A stretch of 64,000 nt of DNA, from NCBI GenBank assembly GCA_002803225.1, contig NXFV01001251.1, forward strand, positions 124,001 to 188,000, written 5' to 3'. The notes under the pieces were generated by a model. That model searched no databases. It was not told the DNA's origin and was given only the letters and a program-made list of their open reading frames with translations. Both the position numbers and the translations under genes were made by a program. Numbering within the stretch: the first letter of the stretch is position 1; every line of letters begins with the position of its first letter. Source of the DNA: Gamarada debralockiae (Eukaryota; Ascomycota; Leotiomycetes; Helotiales; Hyphodiscaceae). This document shows positions 42,794-54,422 of the stretch, one piece after another.

Positions 42794-45516
42794 ATGGCTA
42801 CTGATGCATCGCGACGGTACGTTCTCTTTTTATATCCTCGTCCCTATTGCACGTGCCCTGCGCATCTCCAGGCTCCATTACAAAACCGTGCGCTAGGCAA
42901 GGATCGATCGGGCTTAGAGAGCGCGTACTTACCGACCTTCGCGTGTCCCACAAAACTACTCACTTCATCGACTGACTTCATACCCAGGCGCCTGGACGGT
43001 GACGGCATCTTGAGCTGTCGCATCAAGATCCCGCAGTCGCAGAACGACAATTCGAGATCTCCTGAGATCACCAACAACCACACAAACGCTACGGTGTCGG
43101 ATTCAATGGACATCCCGCTCGAGACCACGAGCCCAAGCTCTAGACGCAAGGGCAAGATCGCTGAAGCTTTTCAGTCGATGGCGAACCTGAATAACAGCAT
43201 GGAACCATTGGAGTTTCCTACAGATCCTGATGCGCAGGCTACTGTCACCGACTTCCTCGATTTCACCGAATATCTCCCTTCCGATATGATGCGATCACTC
43301 ACTCTTATTGGCAACCTCGATCGGACTTATTGCAAAGGATCTGCGAATGTTCACGACCTCACCAAGACGTACGGTAAGCTTCCTGATCTGCCGGCCGATG
43401 ACAGACCAGATCCTGTTGCGCTCAGGGCAGACATTTCCGACAACCTCGCCGAAGCTGTCAATGCTCGAATATTATCACACGCAGAAGCTTGTCGGATGGC
43501 TGATAATGTCGACCGTCATTACAACCGGGCAAAGAACATACTGGCGAAGCTTCAGGCTATGGCAGAGGCATACCCACCATCCCGTGAAGCCAGCCCTTTG
43601 GCACAAAAATCGAAATCCCCTGTCGCTTCTCGAGCACCGAAGATCACTTTACGTCTTGATAATTCACGGGCGGAGCAGTCTGGGCCAAAGGTATGGAAGC
43701 ATCGCGCGCCGAGAATTACCGTTCCTGGAGAGGTTCTTGCGCCGTACGAACTTGACTACGAATCATATGGATCGGAAAGTGATACTTGGGATTCAGAATT
43801 TGACGAGCCCTTCACTCCCAGAGCGACGCCTGGACGATCACTTGGTAATAGGATTAAGTTGAAAGTTCCTAAGGAACCGAAAGTTCCGAAACCTCCTCGC
43901 GCCCCTCGACCTCCGGGAGTTATGGGAACGAATGTACACAGCGCTGTTGCAGGTATCTCGACAAGCAACGCTTTGGCGAAGCTTAAGCCACCACCAGCCG
44001 ATGCCGTGAATGGAAGCATACATAAACCATGGCTTCAGCTGACGGATTGGGAGCTCGCCTCGTTGCGAAAGAGAATGAAGAAGAATGCGGTATGGAGTCC
44101 CAGCGATACAATGATCGCACGGGAGTTGAAGGTCCTTGGTCGAGGGATTGAAGCGTACCATGCAGCTAAGAAAGAGGCTGACGCAGCGGGACAGCCACTC
44201 GATCAGCCGACACCTCCACAACTTCTTGGACAGACAGTTGATGCGGAGGGAGCAATTAGCGTTGAAGCATTGGGACTAACGGAATCGCAACTTAGCAATC
44301 GAGGAATGAAATTGAACGAAGCTAAGAAGTTGAAGAAGGAACTTCAAGCAAAGGAACTCGCCAAACAAGCCGCCGAGGAAGCGGAAGAATCGGCTCGCAA
44401 GGTCGCTCAAGCAGCTAAGGCTATGAAAGGACTATTTGACCATGGTGAGGAAGAGACACCGAATAAAAAGAAGACCACGGCGAAGACTCCAGCCAAGAAG
44501 CGTAAGAGAGAGTCGAACATAGACGAAACTGAAAAACCTGTAGAGGGAGAGCCTACTATCAAGTTAGAGAAAACGGAGAAGCCAGAGCGACCATCGGCAA
44601 AGAGAACCAAGACAGAGACTCCTGTTCCTGTACCTCAGCCAATCGCCCCGAAAGAGTCGCAGCCCACTCCCGCTCCTGAACCTACTCCATCAGTGGCATC
44701 AGAGGCTCCTGCAGCCGAAGCTTCCGGAGATTCATTGGCTATCCCAGCAGCAGAGCTATCTCCAAAGAAATCTTCTACTCCAATTCTTCCTCCGGGTAAG
44801 AAATCGACCAGGAAAGAAGCCGCTGCGCAGAGAGAGGCCGCCAAGAAAGCAGAAGCCGCTGCATCTGCTGCCAACGCCCGTCCTCGAAGATCTTCTGTGG
44901 CAAACACTCCAACTCCCGCACCTGAACAGAAGCGTCCGACATCTTCCCGCAGCAAGGCAGGCAGTATGGAGCCTGCAGGAACAGCTACCATCGATCGCCC
45001 TCGTCGCGCTAGCACCGCTCGCAATACACCCGCTCCAGCCGAGCCTCGCCAGCCAAGACGAACCAAGCGACCTGCACCGGGCGTCGTCACAGCGAGCAGC
45101 GAAGGTTCGACTGCTGTCAGTGTTGGCAAGAGGAGTGCAGCAACACGGAAGAAGGCAGGGACGAAGAAGGAGAAGAAAGACGGACGCGAAGGAAGTGCTG
45201 CCCAGGAGATTTTTGATGAGATTGATGATGAAGGCAATATTATTGATCCTGATGAGCCACGGTATTGCTTGTGTAATCGCGTGAGCTTTGGGACTATGAT
45301 CGGGTGCGAGAATGAGAATGTGAGTTTCCCTGGCTCTATTTGGTGTGAGGGTTTGCTAACAGACGTGAACAGTGCGAGAAAGAGTGGTTCCATTTGGAAT
45401 GTGTGGGCTTGGCGGATATTCCTCCGAGAACTACGAAGTGGTATTGTCCTGAATGTCGTGTGACATTGGGCATTGGTGAGAAGGGAGAGGTTACTGCTAG
45501 GGGAAAGAAAAAGTAA
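42794..45516 (+). CDS. ING-family protein with PHD finger (histone-modifying complex subunit)
   Basis: Three exons (42794-42816, 42988-45319, 45373-45516) encode 832 residues. An N-terminal ING domain (about residues 70-200) contains DFLDFTEYLPSDMMRSLTLI and repeated helical segments up to YNRAKNILAKLQAM. A long basic, Ala/Pro/Lys-rich middle has nuclear-localisation-like clusters (KKRKRES, KRTKTE). The C-terminal PHD finger (Cys768 to Cys813) starts CLCNRVSFGTMIGC, continues CEKEWFHLEC and ends WYCPEC, the Cys4-His-Cys3 pattern that reads histone H3 tails. ING proteins belong to NuA4, NuA3 or Rpd3 complexes; which one cannot be told. The protein is far longer than yeast Yng2 or Pho23. The 171-nt first intron is in frame and open. 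Confidence 0.9.
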
Positions 45517-46421
45517 TTGAAGGAAGGAATGGGATTGCATTATAGTGTTTAAAGGATGGCAGATTGGGAGGAGTTTGGTGGATGGGTGGTGCTTGTACGG
45601 TTTTGGTATCGATACTGAGCCGTAAGATTAAAGGGTGGCGTTGCAGGACGCTGGAACTGAGCACCGGGGCTTGAGGCACAGCAGATATTATCATGCATTC
45701 ATCAAGGCAAGTTCACGTCTTGAAATCGAGTAGTGCCTTTAAACTTTAAAGACTGATTTGCATTTACCTGGCTCAGAGTTGAGGTAGGGCAAGGCAGGTG
45801 TGGTCTATTAAAGCCCTCGAAGATCGCAATGCCTCCCGCTGGAGCTTGAATGTCGACGACGAAATACGACCGGAGGCGGCCCTCATCTTGGTGTTCCGTG
45901 TAGAATACTCCGGTATCATCAGCAAGTAGTACCACCATGTAGTCAAACTGTTCTTGCGCAACTTACTGCTCCCTGTCAGTGGAGTGGATTGTGCTCATTC
46001 ATAGTTATTGCCGACCCTTTATTCGTCGTCGAATCCGTAATCATTGTTGAACTGGTTGTTGACCAAATGCCAGACCCTGCCCCCGTACACGTGTCTCGTA
46101 TCTTCCAGAACCTCCTGTCTCCAGGCTCAAAAGGACTTTTACAATGGAGACCTACGGTGATTGTTTCATAAACGTGTAGTACTCCTTCTCACGATCCCCT
46201 TCACAATGGACCAGCATGAACCAGCAAGATATCTAGCAATCGAAGACCAACAAAGGCCAGTGTAGCGAAAGACTTTGGTTATAGGGGTAGAACAGCTCGC
46301 AAGCAACTCCAGCAGTTAATTCAACTCTGCCATTGTAAAAGCCTGGGTGAGTTCCACGACTCTTCTCATAACTTGAAGTTGGCGTCCAAAGAGGTGCGTT
46401 GACGGGGGTGCCCAAAAAGCT
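45517..46421. other. Intergenic region
   Basis: 3' flank of the ING-PHD gene followed by sequence without a convincing ORF. Confidence 0.4.
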
Positions 46422-47179
46422 GTGTGGGCGAGCATTGGAGGTTTTCCGCAACGGAGAAGAATAGTTCAAGAGCCAAAGTTCGGAAAAGAGGAAGCAGAAC
46501 TGGGCAAGGCTGAGCATCGAATTCGGTCCATGATCAGAGACATGGGCTGCCTTACTAAGGCAGGAATGTGGAAGGGAGAGGCGATTGCTTCAGATCATTT
46601 CGAAAAGATCAACAACCTGCTCAGATATATCGACTACGACATGACAGTTCTGAGTAAGATGAGTTCTCTTACTAGGATCGCAGCGGAAGACGCCTTGAAG
46701 AACCATAGTATTATGCTGGCATTTCCGGCTCAACTAAAATCTGCAAAGGCACCCTTCAACACTTCTGCAGCTCCACTCGCGACTCCTTTTCAATCAACAA
46801 TGATTCCGATGGCGGCAACAACCTCCAGCCACTGGAAGGCCCACCACTCTCGACATCTGTGGCTCCAACGCATCCCCATCTGCATCAATAAAGCGCGAAG
46901 CCTCTCCAGATGACCTCACTGGCGAAAGCGATGACGATCTCATTAAACACGAACACGATGAGAGCATGACTGGCACTGGTGGAGAACACGATGGACGAGG
47001 TGCATCGGGTTCAGCCGATGCGGATCCATGGTATCCGTGCAAGATCGCGAGTTCACAGCTTGTCTCGCCTCAGAAGACCTGAAGTATTGGTAGCCGGCAA
47101 TGATGCCGAAGCTTATCTAGTTTTCAACGATTTGGAAGTGAGCAATGCAAAGGCAGAGACGATGGAGCAAGTGAGCTAA
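46422..47179 (+). pseudogene. Frame-broken relic of an unidentified gene
   Basis: Coding-like sequence passes through several frames with no plausible introns between. From 46422 to about 46760 one frame gives a helical, charged protein (RYIDYDMTVLSKMSSL). Around 46790-46860 another frame continues with NNDSDGGNNLQPLEGPPLS. From about 46850 a third gives ASIKREASPDDLTGESDDD and then DPWYPCKIASSQLVSPQK, ending at a TGA. Next to that stop, a shift of one base leads to PEVLVAGNDAEAYLVFNDL, which ends at TAA 47177-47179. A gene broken by about three indels explains this best; assembly errors are the alternative. The family is unknown; the acidic Ser-rich part resembles a regulatory protein. Confidence 0.4.
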
Positions 47180-47824
47180 GTTGACTGGCTGGCTGGACAT
47201 GATAGAGAACACATTGTTTGGTGCAAGATACGCACAGAGTGGGAGCGCTTTGTATAGCATGGTAGATGGATGACATCTACCGCCTTGGTGTAGATAGATG
47301 AATTGGACGCTTCTCGCACACTTGCAACTTCCCATTTTGATTATAAAATTTCGCTGTTCTTCCCTGTGATTTTGAAACTTTCCAACCCACCGTTTTACCA
47401 CGACGTTCAAGTCCCGATTCGGCAGCCTTTCTTCCCCTTTGCCACAACTCCCATGCGTGATCACTCATCGGATGACGGTACTTCCATCCTCATGGTTTAG
47501 CAGATGTATATTCGAGATTGATGTCCAAGTGGTCGACCTCGTCGACAGCTCCAGAAGAATGGATGTAATTTCATTGCGTGGACACAAGTTTGCAGTGTTG
47601 CAACGTGTCAAACACACTTGAGGATTGACAATCTATTACCGTTTGCATAATCATCATTAAGGTTCGCCGTTGACTTTCTCATTCATACGCATCCTTCGTA
47701 TTCGCATTCATTACCCTCAGGTTTCTGTCCTGCTCTTGAAACCAAGGCAGTGCCACGGTATTGAGAGCATTTTCAATTCTTCCACTCAGCCGTCTCGAAC
47801 CTTCCTCTACTCCGCACGTGAGCT
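47180..47824. other. Convergent intergenic region
   Basis: Between the relic and the 3' end of the F-box-like gene. Short ORFs only. Confidence 0.4.
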
Positions 47825-48871
47825 TCATTCGACCACATCTAAAATCGAAGTTTGTACTTCCAACAACTGCCCCCAGGGCGTACGGCCCGGTGTGCCTCGA
47901 CGAGGGGAATCGATCTCTTTCGTTATTTTCAAGATTCCGTCATGCTGTGAAGCGACTACCAAGTCTGTTCTCTGCGCCTCCGGTACATCAGGAAAATCCT
48001 TGTCCGCACATGGTTTGAACGCCTCTTTAATTTGTTTCCCGTCACTGAAGCACAATCTCTCATCGATCCAAAGCTCTCCACCCAACGCCTCATTCAACTC
48101 CATCATCAATTCATTTGGGTCCATGAGCGCCTCCCGCAAGTACTTGTGCTGTTCCTGAGATGGAAGACTTCCGAAGTTAGTGTTGACAAACATTTTCCTC
48201 TTGAGATCTGCCAAGCATCCATCTCTCGCATCACGGAGCGCAGATAGATATTCCTGGAAGCATTCTTTTGCCTGCTCAGGAGCATTAATAACCCTTGCGC
48301 CATCAAATGAACCACCGGTTCTGAATCTGATGACTTTCTCCAGCGAGGCTTTGTACGCCATCTTCTTCTCTATCATCTGATCTCTCTCCTTGAAAGGCTT
48401 CCGTCGTTCATTCACCACAATGATTGTGACTTCTTCCAAGCTCCCTGACTTTGACCAACTCCCAAGTGCTTTCAGCGCTCCAGAAACTGACTCGATAGCA
48501 AGACCACCAATTGTCATGTCTACACGCATCGCCACACGCCTCGCAGCAGCAAGGGGACCGAGTCCTTTCTCCAATACACAATCGGTGTGGCGATAAACCT
48601 CGAAGGGGTTGTAAACAACCGTATTGCGGCCCCAAAGAAGATCCTTGCATTCTACATTGAGCTGCTTGGAAACTTGGAGAAGCGACACATCTAGACTTCG
48701 TGAGCCGGTATGCGATTCAAGCGTCATCTCTTGACGCATGTCCCAGGGTAGGATGCTAAAGATCCAGGGACCGGGTGGGAGAGTCGTCACATATTTCGAG
48801 GGGGAGACTAGGAGGTAGCTGAAGATTTGGCACCGAATTTCGAGCGGTAGCGAGAGGAGGCTAAGTGGCAT
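47825..48871 (-). CDS. F-box-like fungal protein of unknown function
   Basis: A single exon of 348 residues starting at a true ATG. The N-terminus MPLSLLSLPLEIRCQIFSYLL has the Leu-Pro-x-Glu-Ile/Leu-x3-Ile pattern of F-box or F-box-like motifs common in fungal proteins. Next come SLLQVSKQLNVECKDLLWGRNTVVYN, as in proteins where this motif is followed by a small alpha/beta domain, and a long mixed helical part. F-box proteins link substrates to SCF ubiquitin ligases, but many fungal members of this type are uncharacterised. No leucine-rich or WD repeats are seen. It has no introns, unlike most of its neighbours. Confidence 0.7.
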   Translation of the reverse strand: MPLSLLSLPLEIRCQIFSYLLVSPSKYVTTLPPGPWIFSILPWDMRQEMTLESHTGSRSLDVSLLQVSKQLNVECKDLLWGRNTVVYNPFEVYRHTDCVLEKGLGPLAAARRVAMRVDMTIGGLAIESVSGALKALGSWSKSGSLEEVTIIVVNERRKPFKERDQMIEKKMAYKASLEKVIRFRTGGSFDGARVINAPEQAKECFQEYLSALRDARDGCLADLKRKMFVNTNFGSLPSQEQHKYLREALMDPNELMMELNEALGGELWIDERLCFSDGKQIKEAFKPCADKDFPDVPEAQRTDLVVASQHDGILKITKEIDSPRRGTPGRTPWGQLLEVQTSILDVVE

Positions 48872-49599
48872 CTTGAAGGGTTTGGTGCTGCTTGACTGAC
48901 GATAGACGGTTGCTTAGGTGGGGGCTCGTACATGCTATTCGATGAGGGAGCGGCCACCGTTGAATTGACCTGTCAAGAGACGTTCGATTGCTCACACATG
49001 ACGGGACAATTGGCAGTTCATGATATAGGAAGATATGTGTTGGGTTGCAAGTGACATCTGATTGTTGAGAGAAGAATGAAGGTGGAGTTGAGGGGAAGTA
49101 GCATCACGAGGCTGGGGTGTCAATTAAGCGCCCGAGAATACCCGCTTCGGAACGGCAAGCAAGGCTGACAATCGTCGGTCCAAAAATGGCAGCCTCGCAT
49201 GGGTCTTCTGAAAAATTGATACTTCGTGAGCAGGCTCGAATTGGGAGGATTTGTTGAGTCTAAGATACATACTAAGATGACGAGAACCTAATGGCTGTAT
49301 AAGACCTGCTTGCAATTTCACAAAGCCTTGGTAGGAGGATCATGCTAAGAACCTACAATCTCACCACGACCTCGCCCCCTTTTGTCACATTAGGTCTTGG
49401 AGGACTTGCAATTGTCTTGATCACCGGTGCCGTGTTCCTTGTAACGTGCTAAGCTTCTTGCTACTGCTCTGCAGTCCATTGACTTGAAGCATGTCTAGGA
49501 TACTCTATTAGTATCGTATTTCGATACAGTGTGGGCGATTTTGTACCAACAATTGTGGCATAGTAACTAAAGATTCGAGAAGTGGCTTGAACTCATCGA
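48872..49599. other. Intergenic region
   Basis: Promoter and leader of the F-box-like gene and non-coding sequence. Confidence 0.4.
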
Positions 49600-49869
49600 T
49601 TGCTAGATCACGTCAATGGGGCTTTGAGGGATTTGGAAGAAGGGAATCGCACTTTTAGTATTCGCGCGTGGACTAGGGCGCAATTTGCCTCTAAGCCTTT
49701 TGAGGTGTTAGTGGATGGATTTTTCAACGTCGAAATGTTGGGGTTTGATATCAAGAGTAGCGACGAGTTCTTTATTTTCTGCCGGGTATTGTTCACCGAG
49801 ACCAGACACTTAATACGACATCTCAAACAAGTTGAGATCGTCAACGATACAGAGAAGGATGAGGGATGA
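49600..49869 (+). pseudogene. Possible gene fragment without start codon
   Basis: An 89-codon frame with coding-like composition (NRTFSIRAWTRAQFASKPF, then FFIFCRVLFTETRHLIRHL) begins at TTG with no ATG near its start. Just upstream a different frame reads RFEKWLELID up to a stop, so a one-base shift may have broken a longer gene. The family is not recognised. It may be chance, but its composition is unlike the surrounding sequence. Confidence 0.25.
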
Positions 49870-50466
49870 GAACCGAGAGTATTTCCAACAAATCCAGCAA
49901 TTCCATACAATAACAGCATATCAAGTTGATGCTGACAGAGAAAAACCGTCTCTATTACCACATATCTTCTCCTTGCAGCAAGATGCCGGCAATCAATACT
50001 GACTTCAAACTTGCTGTGATAATGATTGTCACTGTCAAGAGCGATACTGCTGTTGTTGCGTTGTCGACATTAACTTTTGTCGACTTCAAGCACCTCATCG
50101 AATGCTAGCGTCCTGGCGCTGGCCAAAGAGACGGAAACAACGTTAGTGTTCCTCAAAGCCCTCTCGTTGAAAGATTCGCTTCCGAGGTGCCGAAGCCTAT
50201 GAGACATACTGCTCTGGTTCCATTCGCCGGTGTCTGCTTGAACGAGTTGAGATCCTGCATTTATATGATCCGGCTGTTTTTACACTTCATCGCTCCATGG
50301 TGCCAGGCGTGTGCTCCTTACTCAGCGGAATTGATGACTGTCCCACGCCAACATTTACTAAATACTGCCAGCCACTCGACTGCATATCAGGCCAAATTCA
50401 ATGTCACCTAAATAGAAGTACTGGAGTCTTATGGCTTTGGAATAGCTTTCATTTGCGGCGCATCTA
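49870..50466. other. Intergenic region
   Basis: No convincing gene; the right end is the 3' flank of prp18. Confidence 0.4.
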
Positions 50467-51535
50467 TCAGCCCATCAACTGCCTGATATCCTCCGGTGGC
50501 CACCTAACCTGTGCAAAGCTCAAGCATCTCTTGATACTCTGCAAGAACTTCCTTGTGACTTCATCGCCCATAACGTGTCCCTTGTCACTCTCATGCAGCT
50601 TTTCTCGAGCACTACGCTCGTGGATACCAACCATGGTAACTCCAATAGGCCATGCTGCTTTACCAATACTCAGTCGTAGATAGCCATCGTTCGCGTCGAC
50701 GTACCGCCGTTCTTGAGCTGCTTTGACGATCTCCACAATGGGTTCTAGGACACCTTCGTCGAGGTCCCCTTTTTCGAATTTGCGGAATAACTGTAACATG
50801 TTAATGGGAATTTCAATACCGAATCTTGGCGTGACTTACCGGTGTCATGTTCTCCTTGCTCTGCACCATAGCATTATAAGCCGCCTTGCTAGCAAAAGTG
50901 TCCCTCTTCTCCTTCTCCAAGGCCTCCTCCCATTCTTTCAACACCATCGTAAAATACGAAGCCAGCTGCCTGAACAGGAATTTCTTCCCATCAGCATCCT
51001 TCGGCACAGTCTCAACCTTCATATCCTTCTCCTCTACCAGCTCCAAAGATGTCGGAATAGGGCCCTTTGTCATCACAGTCCCTAGCTTCCTAAACCTCCT
51101 CAATCTTTGCTTATGATTCTCTCCAAACAATATAGCAGGCTCTCCCATCACCCTCAGTTTCTCCACCAACTCCTCATCCTTAATATCATCCTCATCAATC
51201 TCCACACTCTCCTCCTTCACTAGCTCCGGCAGCCCCAATCTCTTCCTCCGCGCTCTCTCCTCTTCAGCCTCTTGTTCTTCTCTCCGCTTTCTCGACTCCT
51301 CAGCTAACTTCCTCCGCTTCTCTTCCCGAGCGCGATTTGCTTCTGCCTCTTCATCTTCTCGTTTCCGCTTTTGTGCGATCTTGGCTTCTCTCTCGGCTTC
51401 GATCGCGCGTTGTTCGGCGAGGTATTTTGCCTGTCGTTCTGCTTCAACTTCGGATCGCTTCATGTACTTTTTGGATGGCTCGTTTGCGGGTTTGGCTTTT
51501 GAAATCTCTTTCGACATGAGAGCTGCGAAATCCAT
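50467..51535 (-). CDS. PRP18: Pre-mRNA-splicing factor Prp18
   Basis: Two exons (50840-51535 and 50467-50790, minus) encode 339 residues, starting MDFAALMSKEISKAKP as in other filamentous fungi. A highly charged coiled-coil-like stretch (EREAKIAQKRKREDEEAEA and on) precedes the PRP4-like motif LRVMGEPAILFGENHKQRLRRF. The conserved Prp18 domain carries GDLDEGVLEPIVEIVKAAQE, RYVDANDGYLRLSIGKAAWP and IGVTMVGIHERSAREKLHE. It acts at the second step of splicing, where it stabilises docking of the 3' splice site together with Slu7. The open frame extends upstream of the ATG, but the chosen start matches the family. It is divergent from the SAP18 gene with 356 nt between starts. Confidence 0.94.
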
Positions 51536-51891
51536 GATGTCGGTGGGGCCGAGCAGACCTGAATCGTAGTACAAGGGCAAGCTTGGGTGGATGCACCTCA
51601 GTGATTTTGAGTCGCGGGATTTGTAGTCGTTGCTTACGCTTGTTATCGCTGTAATAAGGGGCTTTAGATAACCGAACCAATGATTTGAATATCTCTGGCG
51701 GTCCGAGGGTGTAGTTGTAGAGGGGAAGTGAATCAGAGTTGTCAAAATCGAAGTCGGATCTTCAAAATCTAGGCGAGTTTGCTTCCGCCTCGAGCGGATC
51801 AACATTTTGCGCCGGGCATTCGCAAACATTCCTCACAACCCACAATGCTCTCATAAGATCTTCTCAAACCCTCGAATTATTGTACATCGCC
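51536..51891. promoter_or_regulatory. Bidirectional promoter of PRP18 and SAP18
   Basis: A 356-nt gap between divergent start codons. No TATA box was recognised. The pairing is notable because both products act in or near pre-mRNA splicing. Confidence 0.45.
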
Positions 51892-52699
51892 ATGGCTTCA
51901 GCACCGGTCAAAATCGACCGCCAAACAACAACTCCTTTCCACCTCAAACTCTTCTACAGAAATGGTGCTTATCACAGGTAGATCCAACCTCAGCCTTGCC
52001 TCCATTCACGTCTACAAATGCTAATACTAGAGTAGACTCGACGAATTCAACCCTCTTTCCGACCTCCCACCTCATCTGCAAATCTACACATGGCAGTCAT
52101 GCACCCTGCGCGAGCTATCCCACCTCCTCACGTCTGCATTACCCTCGCTCCTCCCCGACCCGGCGATTGGAACGCGCCTCGCTTTCAAACTCATATTTCC
52201 GGACACGCGTAGCACAGCTTCTTCCGGACCTGGTAGATTCATGACGAAAGAGTTAGGCAGTGTGATAATTGGAGATGGAGGACCAGGGATCTTACCCGAC
52301 GAGGACGAAGCAGCTATCGTTGCAGGAGGGCAGATGGCAGGAAGTTTAGGAGGAGAGCCGGAAAAGACGTTACAGGATGCTAAGTTTGTGATTGGGGATT
52401 ATGTTACGTGTACTATTCTGCCAGCGCTAGCGAATGGTGCTGTTGCTCCGCCTCCAACGAGAGGTGCTTTTGGGAGAGGAGGTGATTTTAGTGGTAATAG
52501 GATGGTTCCAGGGGGGCCGAGGGAGAATGGGTTTGGGTTTAGGGGGAGAGGTGGTGCGAGGGGTGGGGGAGGCTTTGGGCAGAGTATTGGTTCTGGGGTG
52601 CCGAGTGGTGAGTGGAGGAGAGGGGAGAGAGTTCCGGAAGGACCGTCAGGGAGAGGACGAGGTTACGGTGGAGGATTTGGGGGTAGAGGCAGATATTGA
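51892..52699 (+). CDS. SAP18-like protein with Gly/Arg-rich tail
   Basis: Two exons (51892-51977, 52036-52699) encode 249 residues. The SAP18 ubiquitin-like fold covers about residues 1-150: KIDRQTTTPFHLKLFYRNGAYH, then across the splice RLDEFNPLSDLPPHLQIYTW and QSCTLRELSHLLTSALPSLL, and RLAFKLIFPD. A later strand, FVIGDYVTCTILP, closes the fold. SAP18 takes part in the ASAP complex at exon junctions and in Sin3 histone deacetylase complexes. The last 80 residues or so form an RGG-type tail (RGRGGARGGGGFGQ, GRGYGGGFGGRGRY), which usually binds RNA; animal SAP18 lacks such a tail. The inserted acidic loop (DEDEAAIVAGGQMAG) is also extra. Confidence 0.87.
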
Positions 52700-53321
52700 T
52701 GAGAAAGAGAAGTAAAATGATACCATTTGAGACAATCCATTGATTGATTCCTATGCAGGATGTGCCAGAACGGCTGATGAAGTACCTAGTGAGTTCACAC
52801 CCCCTAAGGTCTGTAGTCCCAGTGGCCGACGCATCCCGCTGGAATACTGGTTATCCAGACCATGCCTGCACGCTTTACGAGTCCATCGTGTAGGCAATCA
52901 TGCTTGACTGCTCAACAACCTATGAAAACCCATCACTTATTTCGTTTGCCATCACCGATACGCCTCGAGCATCTAGAGAATGTAGAGGAATGAAGTTACT
53001 GAGATCCAGAGCAGCAGGTTGTTTGAAGAGCATGAAATGGACCTTACAAAAGAAAATGAACACCCTTCAGTGTTTGCGGTGAAGCAGATCTTTGTATCGA
53101 GTAGAGGGGACCAAATGTGACTGGGAGAAGGTCAGTAATGTTCCGTATTGAGCATGGGAGAGAACCCACCAAGAGAGAGGCCATACCCTCCATGGCACGC
53201 GGGACGCAGATCAATGTACTGATATCAGTCCTGCAGTCCCGATGGAGCAAGATTAGAAGAGCGTGTGAAAGCCCATCCCTTGTTGGCCAAGAGAGAAAGA
53301 GGAATACTTGCTCCACCTAGT
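52700..53321. other. Intergenic region
   Basis: 3' flank of the SAP18 gene. Short ORFs only. Confidence 0.4.
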
Positions 53322-54422
53322 TAAAACTCCAAGAATTCTAGCAGCAGTGTTGTGATAGCGAGATACGCCAACCAGAGAAAAGCCGCAAACATCATCACCA
53401 TAACCACCACAAATGTTCCAAAATGAGATCCTGGGTTTCCTCATCCTCAACGCACTCATCAAGAGTATGCTGAAGCTCTTGCATCGTATGCTTTAGATTT
53501 GACCAAGTGTCTCTCAATCTCCACATCGTGATGTCCGAAAGCTTATGCTTACCGCTATGGCGAGCAGCAAAACGACGAAAGTCTCAAGGATTCGAAAGCC
53601 ATTTCCCGTTGCCGCGGTCGTGTCGACGAATGTTCTCAACCGGGCCTTGGCATTCAATGCCAGCTGAAGGAGACTTGGCATCTTGTTGGAAGCAGTTTCA
53701 ACGATCTCCTGGATATCTATTGCCTATTTCAGTGTTAGCATCTCTTCTCCATAGGAAATAAAATACATACCTCAAAGCGTAGTTGCTGAGAGTAATAGGA
53801 TGAGTTTTCCTCTTGATTCGGTTCGGCTTCGTATTGCAGGTCTCTAGTTATATTCCTATTATTTCTTGCTATAGTTGTAAGGAAGGAGTGTTTGGGGGCG
53901 ACGTCGAAGGTGGATCAGGTGGGAAGCGGTTGCATAAATATCTGTCTCGAGGCGCGCTTCAATTATTGCGTTTCTGATTTCATGCACTGTGAAATCTTCA
54001 GGGGGTGGTTCCATGACAAGAATTCACCATATCTAGAGAAGAGTTTAGAGAGCGCCCATACCAACCAGTAGATAGTGGGCCAATGCAACAAACGTTGCAA
54101 AGAAGAGGCTCTAGAGAGTCTTCTTGCTGAAACACGTGTCCAGAATACACTGGAACAGTTGAAGCACAAGCAAAATCATTAAGAAAACTTTCACGATTAT
54201 CCTTGTCACAGTGACCGCAAGATTGCAGATAGCCTTCAAGACCAATATCGAAGCACCGAGAAGCAGAGATCATAGGATAGCTCTGATGAACGCATTGGTA
54301 GGATTGCCGATTGGCGCTCCTGGCTGAGGAACAGTCGGAATCGTGTTGTACGTGGCTACGAAGATTCTGTCGTTGACAAAAAGTCCATAGGAGGTGGGCG
54401 GTTACTTGTTATTCTCAAGCAT
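53322..54422 (-). pseudogene. Decayed multi-pass membrane-protein gene
   Basis: Reading from ATG 54422 the frame gives MLENNK, a TAA (54402-54404), then YGLFVNDRIFVATYNTIPTV, a TGA (54270-54272), then hydrophobic SLLLGASILVLKAICNLAV, a TAG (54111-54113) and another span (SLFFATFVALAHYLLV). All three stops are in frame 6, 50 and 103 codons from the start. Further on, coding-like exons include HSFLTTIARNNRNITRDLQ, a GTATGT...TAG intron, DIQEIVETASNKMPSLLQ and the span LETFVVLLLAIA. Later frames break again before a final span (FAAFLWLAYLAITTLLLEF) ending at TAA 53322-53324. A membrane protein with several spans has been inactivated. CAA-to-TAA and CAG-to-TAG fit C-to-T change at CpA. The family is unknown. 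Confidence 0.55.

Noticed and set aside
44635..45540. 301-codon minus-strand ORF
   Set aside because: Exact antisense of the Ala/Pro/Lys-rich part and PHD finger of the ING gene; the sense strand has clear domains.
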